Source: Lapillicoccus jejuensis
Lineage (GTDB): Bacteria; Actinomycetota; Actinomycetes; Actinomycetales; Dermatophilaceae
Length of the DNA stretch: 64,000 nucleotides
NCBI RefSeq assembly: GCF_006715055.1
Contig: NZ_VFMN01000001.1
Coordinates: 1,674,001 to 1,738,000, forward strand
Direction of reading: 5' to 3'
Shown here piece by piece: positions 16,223-24,125 of this stretch. The notes under the pieces were generated by a model that was not told where the DNA came from, did no database searches, and worked only from the letters and a program-made list of their open reading frames with translations. Both the position numbers and the translations under genes were made by a program. Numbering within the stretch: the stretch's first letter is position 1; the number at the start of each line of letters is the position of its first letter.

Positions 16223-17584
16223 TCACTCCACGCACCACCACGAGTCGAGCCGGGCGACGGCGGGCGCCTCGCGGCCGTCGCGCCGCACCCGGGCCACCCG
16301 CAGCAGCAGGGCCGCGATCCCGGCCGCCCCCTGCATCCACCCGACCCCGGGCGGCAGCAGCGGCGGCTCGGCCCGGTGCTCGACGAAGCGCCAGTAGGCG
16401 TCGTCGCCGTCGCGGACGGCGTGCTCGACGAGCGCGTCGGCGAGGACGACGACGAAGTCCAGCCACTCCTGCCGGCCCGTACGGCGCCACGCGTCGAGGA
16501 GGATGTCGGCCGTCCCCGCCGTGCCGCAGCAACGTCCGTCGTTGTCCCAGAATCCGGGGTGCAGCCGCTGCGGGATCCCCGAGGCGAGCGTCGAGCGCAG
16601 GGCCCGGTCGTGCCACTCGAGCGTCGGGCACCCGGCGACCTCCTCCACCCCCGCCCGGGCCAGCGCGACGAAGGCCCGCGACGTCCCCGGGGCGCCGTGG
16701 CACCAGTTCCACGTCACCGGGTCGCCGTGCCGCGGCGCCCACGGGACGACGCGGGGGACGACGAAGCCGTCGTCGGAGGTGTCGGCGAGCGCGACGAGCC
16801 GCTCGGCGCCGCGCCCCGCCAGGTCGAGCACGTCGTCGCGACCGAGGGCCTGCCCGGCGAGGGCGAGCACGCCCACGACCCCGGCCTGTCCGTGCGACCA
16901 GTTGGGCATGGCGAACGGCGTCGGGTCGACGCGGAACGCGTCGGGCACGAACGGCCACTCGACCCCACCCGGCGGCTCGTCGGTGCCGGTCGTGAAGCGC
17001 AGGACCGACGCCTGCCCGCGCTCGACGACCTCCCGGCCCTCCGGCACGCCGTGCCGCACCGCCCACAGCCCGGCGAGCACCCCGCACGCGGAGCCGAGGC
17101 TGGCGTCGACGACCACCGCGCCCGGCCGGAACCGCTCGGGGTCCGAGGCCCACGGCGCCGGCCAGCCGTCCTCGGTCCAGGTGGCGAGCAGCCGGTCGAC
17201 GGCGGCCCGGGCCGCGTCCCGGTCGCCGGGGTCGAGGGCGAGGAGGACGTCGAGGTCGCTGGCCGTGCCGCCGAAGACGCTGACGTCGCGCGCGGCCGGC
17301 AGGTGCGCCCGTACGGCGTCGCCCACCTCGGCCGCCAGCACGGCCTCCTCGTCGCTCCACCCGCGACCGAGCCGCAGCTCGGCCAGCACGTGGGCGAGAC
17401 CGCCGAGGCCGTCGTACGCGCCGACGCGCTCGTCGTCGTCCGCCTGGACCACCGGCTGGGCGCCCGTGTCCACGTCGACGTGCGGGGGCAGCCACGGGCC
17501 GCGGTCGTCGCGGAGGACCTGGAGCCGCACCCAGCGCCAGGCGGCCTCGGCGAGGTCGTCGTACACCTGCGGGTCGTGGGCCAT
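16223..17584 (-). CDS. Stand-alone LanC-like protein with CCG zinc motif
   Basis: About 453 residues, an all-helical toroid of the LanC type with repeated glycine-rich turns: YDGLGGLAHVLAE, SLGSACGVLAGLW, NWSHGQAGVVGVL, NWCHGAPGTSRAF, DGRCCGTAGTADILLD and GWMQGAAGIAALL. In LanC cyclases zinc is held by W-C-H/Y-G and C-H-G; here the second site is Cys-Cys-Gly, as in ProcM-type cyclases. No precursor peptide, dehydratase or transporter is nearby, so it may act in trans, or as a LanC-like glutathione/Cys-adduct enzyme (inference). The start could be ATG 17584 or 17599; 17584 places MAHDPQVYDDLA first. Confidence 0.85.
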   Translation of the reverse strand: MAHDPQVYDDLAEAAWRWVRLQVLRDDRGPWLPPHVDVDTGAQPVVQADDDERVGAYDGLGGLAHVLAELRLGRGWSDEEAVLAAEVGDAVRAHLPAARDVSVFGGTASDLDVLLALDPGDRDAARAAVDRLLATWTEDGWPAPWASDPERFRPGAVVVDASLGSACGVLAGLWAVRHGVPEGREVVERGQASVLRFTTGTDEPPGGVEWPFVPDAFRVDPTPFAMPNWSHGQAGVVGVLALAGQALGRDDVLDLAGRGAERLVALADTSDDGFVVPRVVPWAPRHGDPVTWNWCHGAPGTSRAFVALARAGVEEVAGCPTLEWHDRALRSTLASGIPQRLHPGFWDNDGRCCGTAGTADILLDAWRRTGRQEWLDFVVVLADALVEHAVRDGDDAYWRFVEHRAEPPLLPPGVGWMQGAAGIAALLLRVARVRRDGREAPAVARLDSWWCVE

Positions 17585-17664
17585 GACGCATCGTGGCACC
17601 GCGGGTGGCGCCCGTGGCCGCTCCCGAGGACGGCATCCGGGCCGCGAGGTGAGAGGCTGGGGGC

Positions 17665-18141
17665 ATGTCGCTCGAGGAGCAGCTGGGGATGCTGCGGCCG
17701 GCCTACGAGGTCGAGTCGCTCGTCCGTGCGGTGGTTGGGGCCCGGTCCGTCGAGACGGCGCGGCGGGGGGACTGCCTCAGCGTGAGCCGCCCGGGCGCCT
17801 CCGCCCCGGCGCTGCAGTGCTACCCCGCGGTGGTCTGCGTCTCGCTCGACCCCGCCCGCGCCCGGGAGGTCGCGAGCGCGTCGTACGTCGAGCGGGTCGA
17901 GAGCAAGGGCGTCGGCACCAGCTACGTGTGGGTGCCCGCCGCGCGGCTGCAGGCCGGCTTCGACGAGGCGCTCGGGCTCGCGCTCGAGGCGGTCGACCGC
18001 AAGGCCCGCGCCACCACGACGTCGACCCCGCGCCAGCGCACCGCCCGGGTCGCCGCCCCGGTCGTCCCCGAGAAGGTCCCGGAGGTCTGCCCGCGCTGCG
18101 GCGTCCAGATCTCCGCCGCGGGCACCTGCTTCTGCGACTGA
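17665..18141 (+). CDS. Hypothetical protein with C-terminal four-cysteine knuckle
   Basis: A 158-residue protein I do not recognise. The N-terminal 110 residues are a compact alpha/beta region with YPAVVCVSLD and VGTSYVWVPAARL; a basic Ala/Thr/Arg linker follows, and the chain ends CPRCGVQISAAGTCFCD, a probable zinc knuckle (C-x2-C-x8-C-x-C). Divergent from the LanC-like gene across about 80 bp and convergent with the cupin gene (15 bp). No membrane segment. Confidence 0.7.
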   Translation: MSLEEQLGMLRPAYEVESLVRAVVGARSVETARRGDCLSVSRPGASAPALQCYPAVVCVSLDPARAREVASASYVERVESKGVGTSYVWVPAARLQAGFDEALGLALEAVDRKARATTTSTPRQRTARVAAPVVPEKVPEVCPRCGVQISAAGTCFCD

Positions 18142-18156
18142 ACCCCGCGCGGAGGC

Positions 18157-18648
18157 TCACTCCTCCCAGAGGTTGTCGTGCTCGACCATGAACGCGTCCA
18201 CCTCGTCGCGGGTCAGCCCGTCGAGCCCGCGCGCCAGGCCCTCGAAGTAGGCCTCGCGCGGAGCGCCGGGGGCGAAGTGCAGCAGCATCGACGCCGGGCC
18301 CGACTCGTTGCGGAACCCGTGCCGTCCACCCGGCGGCACGTGCGCCCAGTCACCCGGGCGGCACACGCGCCAGCCCCCGCCGTCGTAGATCGTCACCTCG
18401 CCCTCGAGGACGTAGAACGACTCCGCCAGGGTGCGGTGGAAGTGCGGTCCCGGTCCGCTCGGCGGCCCCGCGAACTCCCACCGGTAGAGCCCGAACAGCC
18501 CGCCCGTCCCGGCCCCGGTGGCCAGGTAGTGCACCCGGTTGCCGTTGGGGTGGACGAGGTCGGGCTCCGTGCCTCCCGAGCGCACGGTCGCGGACACGAC
18601 GCCGTGGTCGCCGTGGAAGAGCGGGGGTGGGTACGACGTACCGTCCAT
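18157..18648 (-). CDS. Cupin-domain protein
   Basis: A 163-residue single-domain cupin. Motif 1 is GPGPHFHRTLAESFYVLEGE (metal-binding H-x-H and E), motif 2 PGDWAHVPPGGRHGFRN (histidine). Such proteins bind Fe, Mn or Zn and act as small dioxygenases, isomerases or sensors; the reaction cannot be assigned. The ATG at 18648 (MDGTSYPPPLFHGDHG) is chosen over an upstream one at 18696 that adds Arg-rich residues. It is divergent from the oxidoreductase-hemerythrin gene, the two starts 80 bp apart. Confidence 0.85.
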   Translation of the reverse strand: MDGTSYPPPLFHGDHGVVSATVRSGGTEPDLVHPNGNRVHYLATGAGTGGLFGLYRWEFAGPPSGPGPHFHRTLAESFYVLEGEVTIYDGGGWRVCRPGDWAHVPPGGRHGFRNESGPASMLLHFAPGAPREAYFEGLARGLDGLTRDEVDAFMVEHDNLWEE

Positions 18649-18728
18649 GCCCCCAGCGCAGCACGCCCGGGCGCGCCGCGCGAGCCGGTTCCTCACCGCG
18701 GTCGAGGCGCACCGGCGAGGATGGGGCC

Positions 18729-20255
18729 GTGGTCGACTACCTCCAGGAGCTGCGGTTCGGGCTCTTCCCGTCCCCGGACGCGGCCGCCGCCGCGCGCACC
18801 CTCGAGCTGGCGCAGGTCGCCGAGGTCAGCGGGCTCGACCTGCTCACGGTGCAGGACCACCCGTACCAGAGCCGTCACCTCGACGCGCTGACCCTGCTGT
18901 CCGTCGTCGCCGCGCGGACGACGACCCTGCGGGTCGCGCTCAACGTCGCGAACCTGCCGCTGCGGCCGCCCGTCGTCCTCGCCCGCAGCACCGCCTCGCT
19001 CGACCTGCTCACCGGCGGCCGGGTCGAGCTCGGGCTCGGCGCGGGCGCCTTCTGGGACGGCGTCGTCGCGGCCGGGGGCGAACGGCGCACCCCGGGCGAG
19101 GCGGTGGACGCCCTCGAGGAGGGCATCGAGGTCGTCCGGGCGGTCTGGCAGGAGGGCGGCCCGGCCGTCCGGGTCGAGGGCCGCTTCCACCGCGTCGTCG
19201 GGCTGCACCCCGGACCGGCCCCGGCGCACCCCGTCGAGGTGTGGCTCGGCGCCTACGGCCCGCGGATGCTGCGCCTCACCGGACGGGTCGCCGACGGCTG
19301 GCTGCCGAGCATGGGGTACGCCGACCCCGACCGGCTCGGCGCGCTCACGGCCACCCTCGACGACGCGGCCAGGGCGGCAGGACGCGACCCCGCGTCGGTA
19401 CGACGCCTCTACAACGTCATGGGGCGGCTCGGGGGCCGCGGTACGGGGCCGCGACTGCACGGGACCGCGGCCGACTGGGCCGAGCAGCTGGCCGCCCTCA
19501 CCGAGGAGCACGGGATCAGCACGTTCGTCCTCGCGAGCGACGACGAGCGGACCGTGCGCGTCTTCGGCGAGGAGGTCGCCCCCGACGTGCGCGAGCGCGT
19601 GACCGCGCGCCGGGCGGGGGACGCGGGTGCGGCGACCCGGGGACGACCCGTCGTCGAGCTCGGCCCCGGGGCTCCTCCCCAGCCCCTCGCGGAGGGCGAG
19701 GGCGCCTGGGACGAGTCGACGCGGCCGCGCTTCCCGGCGCCCGAGGGGGCGTCGTACACCGCGGTGCAGCAGGCCCAGCCGGCCCACCTCGTCGAGGTGC
19801 ACGACCACCTGCGCAGCGAGCTCGAGCAGCTGCGCGGGGTCATCGAGCAGGTCGAGGCGGGGCGGACCTCGGTCGGGCAGGCGCGCTCCGAGATCAGCCG
19901 GATGACGCTGCGGCAGAACGCGTGGACCCTCGGCGCCTACTGCGAGCAGTACTGCCGCGTGCTGACGACGCACCACACCATCGAGGACGTGAGCATGTTC
20001 CCGCGGCTGCGGCAGGTGCCCGGCGCCGCGCCCGTCCTCGACCGGCTCACCGCCGAGCACCACGTCATCCACGACCTGCTCGAGCGCGTCGACCGCGCCC
20101 TCGTCGGGCTCGTCACCGGCGGCGACGACGGGCTGCCGGGTGACACCGCGCCGCTGCGCGCGGTCGTCGACCTGCTCTCCGACGCCCTGCTCAGCCACCT
20201 GTCGTACGAGGAGCGCGAGCTCTACCACCCGCTCGCCCAGGTCGGCTTCCAGTAA
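18729..20255 (+). CDS. Luciferase-like (LLM) oxidoreductase fused to a hemerythrin domain
   Basis: A 508-residue fusion. Residues 1 to about 290 are a bacterial-luciferase-type TIM barrel of the F420/FMN-dependent family: RFGLFPSPDAA, LLTVQDHPYQ, LNVANLPLRPP, GRVELGLGAGAFWDGV and VEVWLGAYGPRML. A Pro/Gly linker (300-345) leads to a hemerythrin domain (about 350-508) with candidate iron ligands in VEVHDHLRSEL (358, 360), LTTHHTIEDVSMFPRL (415, 416), EHHVIHDLL and YEERELYHPL. The start is GTG at 18729 with GAGGA about 8 nt upstream. A flavin-type oxidase joined to an O2/NO-binding di-iron domain suggests oxygen-dependent or oxygen-sensing redox chemistry; substrate unknown. The stop touches a 28-bp hairpin. 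Confidence 0.88.
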   Translation: MVDYLQELRFGLFPSPDAAAAARTLELAQVAEVSGLDLLTVQDHPYQSRHLDALTLLSVVAARTTTLRVALNVANLPLRPPVVLARSTASLDLLTGGRVELGLGAGAFWDGVVAAGGERRTPGEAVDALEEGIEVVRAVWQEGGPAVRVEGRFHRVVGLHPGPAPAHPVEVWLGAYGPRMLRLTGRVADGWLPSMGYADPDRLGALTATLDDAARAAGRDPASVRRLYNVMGRLGGRGTGPRLHGTAADWAEQLAALTEEHGISTFVLASDDERTVRVFGEEVAPDVRERVTARRAGDAGAATRGRPVVELGPGAPPQPLAEGEGAWDESTRPRFPAPEGASYTAVQQAQPAHLVEVHDHLRSELEQLRGVIEQVEAGRTSVGQARSEISRMTLRQNAWTLGAYCEQYCRVLTTHHTIEDVSMFPRLRQVPGAAPVLDRLTAEHHVIHDLLERVDRALVGLVTGGDDGLPGDTAPLRAVVDLLSDALLSHLSYEERELYHPLAQVGFQ

Positions 20256-20335
20256 GGACGACTTCTTGCTCCGGATGTGCCCGTCCCGGCCGGTCCGACA
20301 CGGATTCCGGGCACATCCGGAGCAAGAAGTCGTCC
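20256..20335. terminator. 28-bp perfect-stem hairpin at a convergent gene end
   Basis: Arms 20256-20283 and 20308-20335 are perfect reverse complements over 28 nt, with a 24-nt loop. The left arm starts at the base after the oxidoreductase stop and the right arm ends 9 bp before the chaA stop. It shares TTGCTYCGGATGTGCCCGTC with the hairpin at 42711. Most likely a bidirectional terminator; the stem is far longer than termination needs. Confidence 0.8.
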
Positions 20336-20344
20336 CCTGGGGTG

Positions 20345-21466
20345 TCAGGGGTTGGCGGCGAGGAAGACGAAGGCCGCGAGCAGGGTGAGGTGCACGACCC
20401 CCTGCAGCCGGGTCGCGCGGCCGGGGACGACGGTGAGCGTCCCGACGACGACGGTCAGGCCGAGCAGCACGACCTGGGTCGGACCGAGCCCCAGCTGGAG
20501 CGGGACGTCGATGAACGGCGTCAGCAGCGCCAGCGTCGGGATGGTCAGGCCGATGCTGGCCATCGCCGACCCGAGTGCCAGGTTGAGGCTGATCTGGGTG
20601 CGGCGGCGGCGCGCCGCGTTGACGGCGGCCAGCGTCTCCGGGGCGAGGACGAGCAGCGCGATGACGACGCCGACGAAGGACTGCGGCAGGCCGGCCGAGC
20701 GGACCGCCGACTCGATGGCCGGCGACTCGACCTTGGCCAGCCCGACGACGGCGACGAGCGCGACGAGGAGCAGGACCAGGCTGCGCCGTACGGAGTCCCC
20801 GGGCGGGGCGTGGTGGTCGCCCTCCGCCCCGTCGTCGGAGCCACCCGCCCCCGAGCCCTCGAGGATGTTGCCGTGGCTGTCGACCGGCAGGAAGAAGTCA
20901 CGGTGCCGGCGCGTCTGGGTGAGGACGAAGGCGACGTACAGCGTCAGGGAGGCGACGGCGGCGAAGGCGAGCTGCCCGGGGGTGAACTCCGGTCCCGCCG
21001 CGCCGGTGGTGAAGGTCGGCAGGACCAGGCACAGCGTCGCGACGGCGGTCACGGTCGCGAGGGCGCTGCCGGTCCCCTCCTTGTTGAAGACGACGAGCCC
21101 GTGGCGCAGGGAGCCGACGAGGATCGAGATGCCGACGATCCCGTTGACGGTGATCATCGTCGCCGCGAACACCGTGTCGCGGGCCAGCGTCGCAGCCCCC
21201 TCCTTGCCCGACACCATGAGCGTGACGATGAGCCCGACCTCGATGACGGTCACGGCCACCGCGAGGACGAGCGATCCGTAGGGCTCGCCGACCGCGTGCG
21301 CCACGACCTCCGCGTGGTGGACGGCCGCGAGGACGGCGGCCGCGAGCAGCGCCGCGACGACGACGACCGGCACCGGCCCGAGGTCGCGACCCCAGGTCAG
21401 CACGAGCGCGAGGAGGGCCAGCACCGGCCCCAGGGTGGTCCAGCGCAGGAGCGCGGAGCGGGTCAC
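20345..21466 (-). CDS. chaA: Ca2+/H+ (Na+/H+) antiporter, ChaA family
   Basis: A 373-residue membrane protein with about 11 helices in two homologous halves joined by an acidic, His/Gly-rich cytoplasmic loop near residues 200-225. The first alpha-repeat is GEPYGSLVLAVAVTVIEVGL, the second ALLVLAPETLAAVNAARR followed by LNLALGSAMASIGLTIP; both carry the ion-binding Glu of the CaCA family and resemble E. coli ChaA closely. It would expel Ca2+ or Na+/K+ in exchange for protons, mostly at alkaline pH or high salt. The start at 21466 (MTRSALLRW) has a GAAGG Shine-Dalgarno upstream. It is divergent from the molybdopterin oxidoreductase. Confidence 0.88.
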   Translation of the reverse strand: MTRSALLRWTTLGPVLALLALVLTWGRDLGPVPVVVVAALLAAAVLAAVHHAEVVAHAVGEPYGSLVLAVAVTVIEVGLIVTLMVSGKEGAATLARDTVFAATMITVNGIVGISILVGSLRHGLVVFNKEGTGSALATVTAVATLCLVLPTFTTGAAGPEFTPGQLAFAAVASLTLYVAFVLTQTRRHRDFFLPVDSHGNILEGSGAGGSDDGAEGDHHAPPGDSVRRSLVLLLVALVAVVGLAKVESPAIESAVRSAGLPQSFVGVVIALLVLAPETLAAVNAARRRRTQISLNLALGSAMASIGLTIPTLALLTPFIDVPLQLGLGPTQVVLLGLTVVVGTLTVVPGRATRLQGVVHLTLLAAFVFLAANP

Positions 21467-21585
21467 GGCGGCACCTTCTCTCGTCCGTCGGGCGGTGTCC
21501 CCACCCTTTCACGCCGGGCCGGCTCGGGCCGCTGTCGTCCGTCCCACGGAACAATCCGGGCCGGCCGTCGTGACGAACACCGGTC

Positions 21586-23136
21586 ATGCTCGATCGACCC
21601 GAGAACCCCCTGCGCCCGGCCACCCGCCGCGGCTCCGCCGTGCCGTACGCCGTCGCCGGGGTCCTCGCCGCGGCCGCGGGCACCGCCGCCGGCCACCTCG
21701 TCGCCGGCCTCGTCGACCCCGCCACCTCCCCGGTGCTGGCCGTCGGCTCCACGCTCATCGACCTCACCCCCACCCCGGTCAAGGACTGGGCCATCGCCCA
21801 CTTCGGGACGAACGACAAGCTCGTGCTGCTGACGTCGGTCGGCGTCGTCACCCTCGTCCTCGCCGCCGTCGCCGGGATCCTGTCGCGGCGCCGTCGAGCG
21901 GTGGGCGTCGGTCTCATCGTCCTGCTCGTCGTGCTCGCCGGCGCCGCGGCGCTCACCCGCCCCACCGCGGGCCCGCTCGATGCGCTGCCCGCGCTGGCGA
22001 CCCTCGTCGTCGGGATCGCCGCGCTGCTCCTGCTGCTCCGCGAGGCCGACCGGGCCACGGCCCCGGCGTCCACGAGCGGGACCAGCCGCCGTGGCTTCCT
22101 CCTCGGCGCGGGCGGCGTCACCCTCGGCGCCCTGGTCCTCGGCGGCGTCGGGCAGCGGCTCGGCTCTCGGACCGTCGACCCCTCCAAGGTCGCCCTGCCG
22201 ACGCCGCAGAGCGCGGCGACCCCGCTGCCGACCGGTCTGGAGAAGACGGTTCCCGGGATCTCATCGTTCCGGACCCCGACCGCGTCGTTCTACCGCGTCG
22301 ACACCAACCTCACCGTCCCGCAGGTCTCGACCGCGGGCTGGTCGCTCGCGGTCGACGGCGACGTCGGCAACCCGTTCACGCTCTCCTTCGACGAGCTGCT
22401 CGCGATGCCGATGATCGAGCGCGACATCACGATGACCTGCGTGTCCAACGAGGTCGGGGGCGGCTACATCGGCGCCGCCACCTGGCAGGGCGTGCGCCTG
22501 ACCGACCTGCTCGACCGCGCGAAGGTCGGGAGCACAGCCGACCAGATCCTGTCGACCGCTGTCGACGGGTTCACCATCAGCACCCCGCTCGACGTCGCCC
22601 GCGACGGGCGCGACGCGATGGTCGCCGTCGCGATGAACGGTGCTCCGCTCACCGACGTCCACGGCTTCCCCGCCCGGCTCATCACCCCCGGCCTCTACGG
22701 GTTCGTCGGCGCGACGAAGTGGTTGACCAGGCTGACGCTGACGACGTACGCCGCGCAGCAGGCCTACTGGACCAAGCGGCAGTGGGCGACCGACGCCCCC
22801 ATCAAGATCTCCAGCCGCATCGACACCCCGCGCGGGCTGCAGTCCATCCCCGCCGGGCGCACCGTCATCGGGGGCGTCGCCTGGGCGCAGCACCGTGGCG
22901 TCAAGGGCGTCGAGGTGCAGGTCGACGGGGGTGACTGGCAGCCGGCGAAGCTCGGGCCGGACGCCGGCGTGGACTACTGGCGGCAGTGGTACCTGCCGTG
23001 GGACGCGACGTCAGGGCAGCACACCCTCGCCGTGCGCGCCACCGACCTGCAGGGCCAGGTGCAGACCGCCGACCGCGCCACGCCGTTCCCCTCGGGGTCC
23101 AGCGGCATCCAGTCGATCGTGGTCCTCGTCTCCTGA
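21586..23136 (+). CDS. Membrane-anchored molybdopterin (sulfite-oxidase fold) oxidoreductase
   Basis: A 516-residue protein. Four membrane helices (about 20-42, 78-98, 105-123, 135-152) are followed by a twin-arginine-like SRRGFLLGAGG and a fifth hydrophobic stretch (168-187), then an external oxidoreductase domain of the sulfite-oxidase/YedY type with the Mo-pterin cysteine C285 in TMTCVSNEVGGGYIG, and a C-terminal Ig-like dimer domain (VEVQVDGGDWQPAKLG). It likely reduces or oxidises an extracytoplasmic substrate, possibly methionine sulfoxide or another S-oxide (inference). Such genes are common neighbours of sigK and fasciclin genes in actinobacteria. A strong terminator follows. Confidence 0.87.
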   Translation: MLDRPENPLRPATRRGSAVPYAVAGVLAAAAGTAAGHLVAGLVDPATSPVLAVGSTLIDLTPTPVKDWAIAHFGTNDKLVLLTSVGVVTLVLAAVAGILSRRRRAVGVGLIVLLVVLAGAAALTRPTAGPLDALPALATLVVGIAALLLLLREADRATAPASTSGTSRRGFLLGAGGVTLGALVLGGVGQRLGSRTVDPSKVALPTPQSAATPLPTGLEKTVPGISSFRTPTASFYRVDTNLTVPQVSTAGWSLAVDGDVGNPFTLSFDELLAMPMIERDITMTCVSNEVGGGYIGAATWQGVRLTDLLDRAKVGSTADQILSTAVDGFTISTPLDVARDGRDAMVAVAMNGAPLTDVHGFPARLITPGLYGFVGATKWLTRLTLTTYAAQQAYWTKRQWATDAPIKISSRIDTPRGLQSIPAGRTVIGGVAWAQHRGVKGVEVQVDGGDWQPAKLGPDAGVDYWRQWYLPWDATSGQHTLAVRATDLQGQVQTADRATPFPSGSSGIQSIVVLVS

Positions 23137-23155
23137 CGCTCCTCGGCGAGGCCCG

Positions 23156-23189
23156 TCCGCCCCGGTGACCCGATGGTCACCGGGGCGGA
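23156..23189 (+). terminator. 15-bp perfect hairpin terminator
   Basis: Arms 23156-23170 and 23175-23189 pair perfectly around the tetraloop CGAT, 20 nt after the molybdopterin oxidoreductase stop. It separates this gene from the fasciclin gene, so the two have separate transcripts. Confidence 0.85.
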
Positions 23190-23280
23190 TCGCGTTCGCA
23201 GCCCTCACGATCCGTGATCCGCGTCTCCCAGGAGTCTCGGCGCTGTTACCGAACGGTGATGCGCCGCAACAGGATCCGTC

Positions 23281-23307
23281 CCATCCGCCGGCCCGCCGGC
23301 GCCGAAG
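23281..23307 (+). promoter_or_regulatory. SigK-like promoter (CCATCC-N15-CCGAAG) before the fasciclin gene
   Basis: CCATCC at 23281-23286 and CCGAAG at 23302-23307 are 15 nt apart. The mycobacterial SigK consensus is close to CCATCC-N15/17-CCGAAT. The start of transcription would be near 23314, giving a leader of about 65 nt before the ATG at 23381. SigK is encoded two genes downstream. Confidence 0.6.
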
Positions 23308-23380
23308 ACCTCATGACCGTCGACCGAGACAGGTCGACGCACGACCCCCCATGAAGCACCATCACAAGGAGTTCCCGATC

Positions 23381-24052
23381 ATGCAGATCCGTCGCAAGAC
23401 CGCCGCCCTGGCCCTCGTCGCCGCTCTCCCGCTGGGCCTCGCCGCCTGCGGGTCGAACAGCTCGAGCGACACCTCCGCCGGGTCGCAGCCGTCGTCGAGC
23501 ATGAGCAGCTCGGCCCCGATGACCACCCCGTCCGACTCGATGACCTCCTCGGGCTCCGGCATGGACATGGCCTCGCAGCCCTTCGGCTCCGCCTGCAGCG
23601 CCGTCCCGGCCTCCGGCTCGGGCTCGTTCAGCGGCATGGCCGCCGACCCGGTCGCCACCGCCGCGAGCAACAACCCGGTCCTGTCGACCCTCGTCACCGC
23701 CGTCAAGACCGCCGGCCTCGTCGACACCCTCAACTCGCAGCAGGCCATCACCGTCTTCGCCCCGGCCAACGACGCCTTCGCGAAGATCCCGGCCGCGACC
23801 CTCAAGTCGGTCCTCGCCGACAAGGCCACGCTGACCAAGATCCTCACCTACCACGTCGTGGCCGGGAAGATCAGCCCCGACCAGCTCGCCGGCACCCACA
23901 AGACGCTCGAGGGCCAGGACCTGACCGTCAAGGGCTCGGGCGAGGCCTTCACCGTCGGCTCCAGCAACGCCAACGTCATCTGCGGCAACGTCCAGACCGC
24001 CAACGCCACCGTCTACATCATCGACGGTGTCCTCATGCCGCCGGCCGCCTGA
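23381..24052 (+). CDS. Fasciclin (FAS1) domain lipoprotein, MPT83/MPT70-like
   Basis: A 223-residue secreted protein. The signal peptide MQIRRKTAALALVAALPLGL ends in a lipobox LAAC with Cys23 as the lipidation site; a Ser/Met-rich linker (24-75) leads to one FAS1 domain (about 90-222) with NPVLSTLVTAVKTAGLVDTL, ITVFAPANDAFAKIP, LTYHVVAGKI and ATVYIIDGVLMPP. The start is ATG 23381, set by AAGGAG 9 nt upstream. In M. tuberculosis the homologues MPT83 and MPT70 are the main SigK-controlled products; the SigK-like promoter here fits. FAS1 proteins mediate adhesion or cell-surface binding. Confidence 0.92.
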   Translation: MQIRRKTAALALVAALPLGLAACGSNSSSDTSAGSQPSSSMSSSAPMTTPSDSMTSSGSGMDMASQPFGSACSAVPASGSGSFSGMAADPVATAASNNPVLSTLVTAVKTAGLVDTLNSQQAITVFAPANDAFAKIPAATLKSVLADKATLTKILTYHVVAGKISPDQLAGTHKTLEGQDLTVKGSGEAFTVGSSNANVICGNVQTANATVYIIDGVLMPPAA

Positions 24053-24125
24053 CCGATCCAGACCGGTGAGCGCAGCGGTGGCCACCGGGCCATCGCGCCG
24101 GACAGATCAGCAAGGGATCACGACA

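Noticed and set aside
21467-21585. SigK promoter before the molybdopterin oxidoreductase
   Set aside because: No CCATCC-type -35 with a CCG -10 at the right spacing was found between chaA and 21586.
24053-24125. SigK autoregulatory promoter before sigK
   Set aside because: CCATCG at 24090 has no matching -10 at 15-17 nt; nothing else fits.
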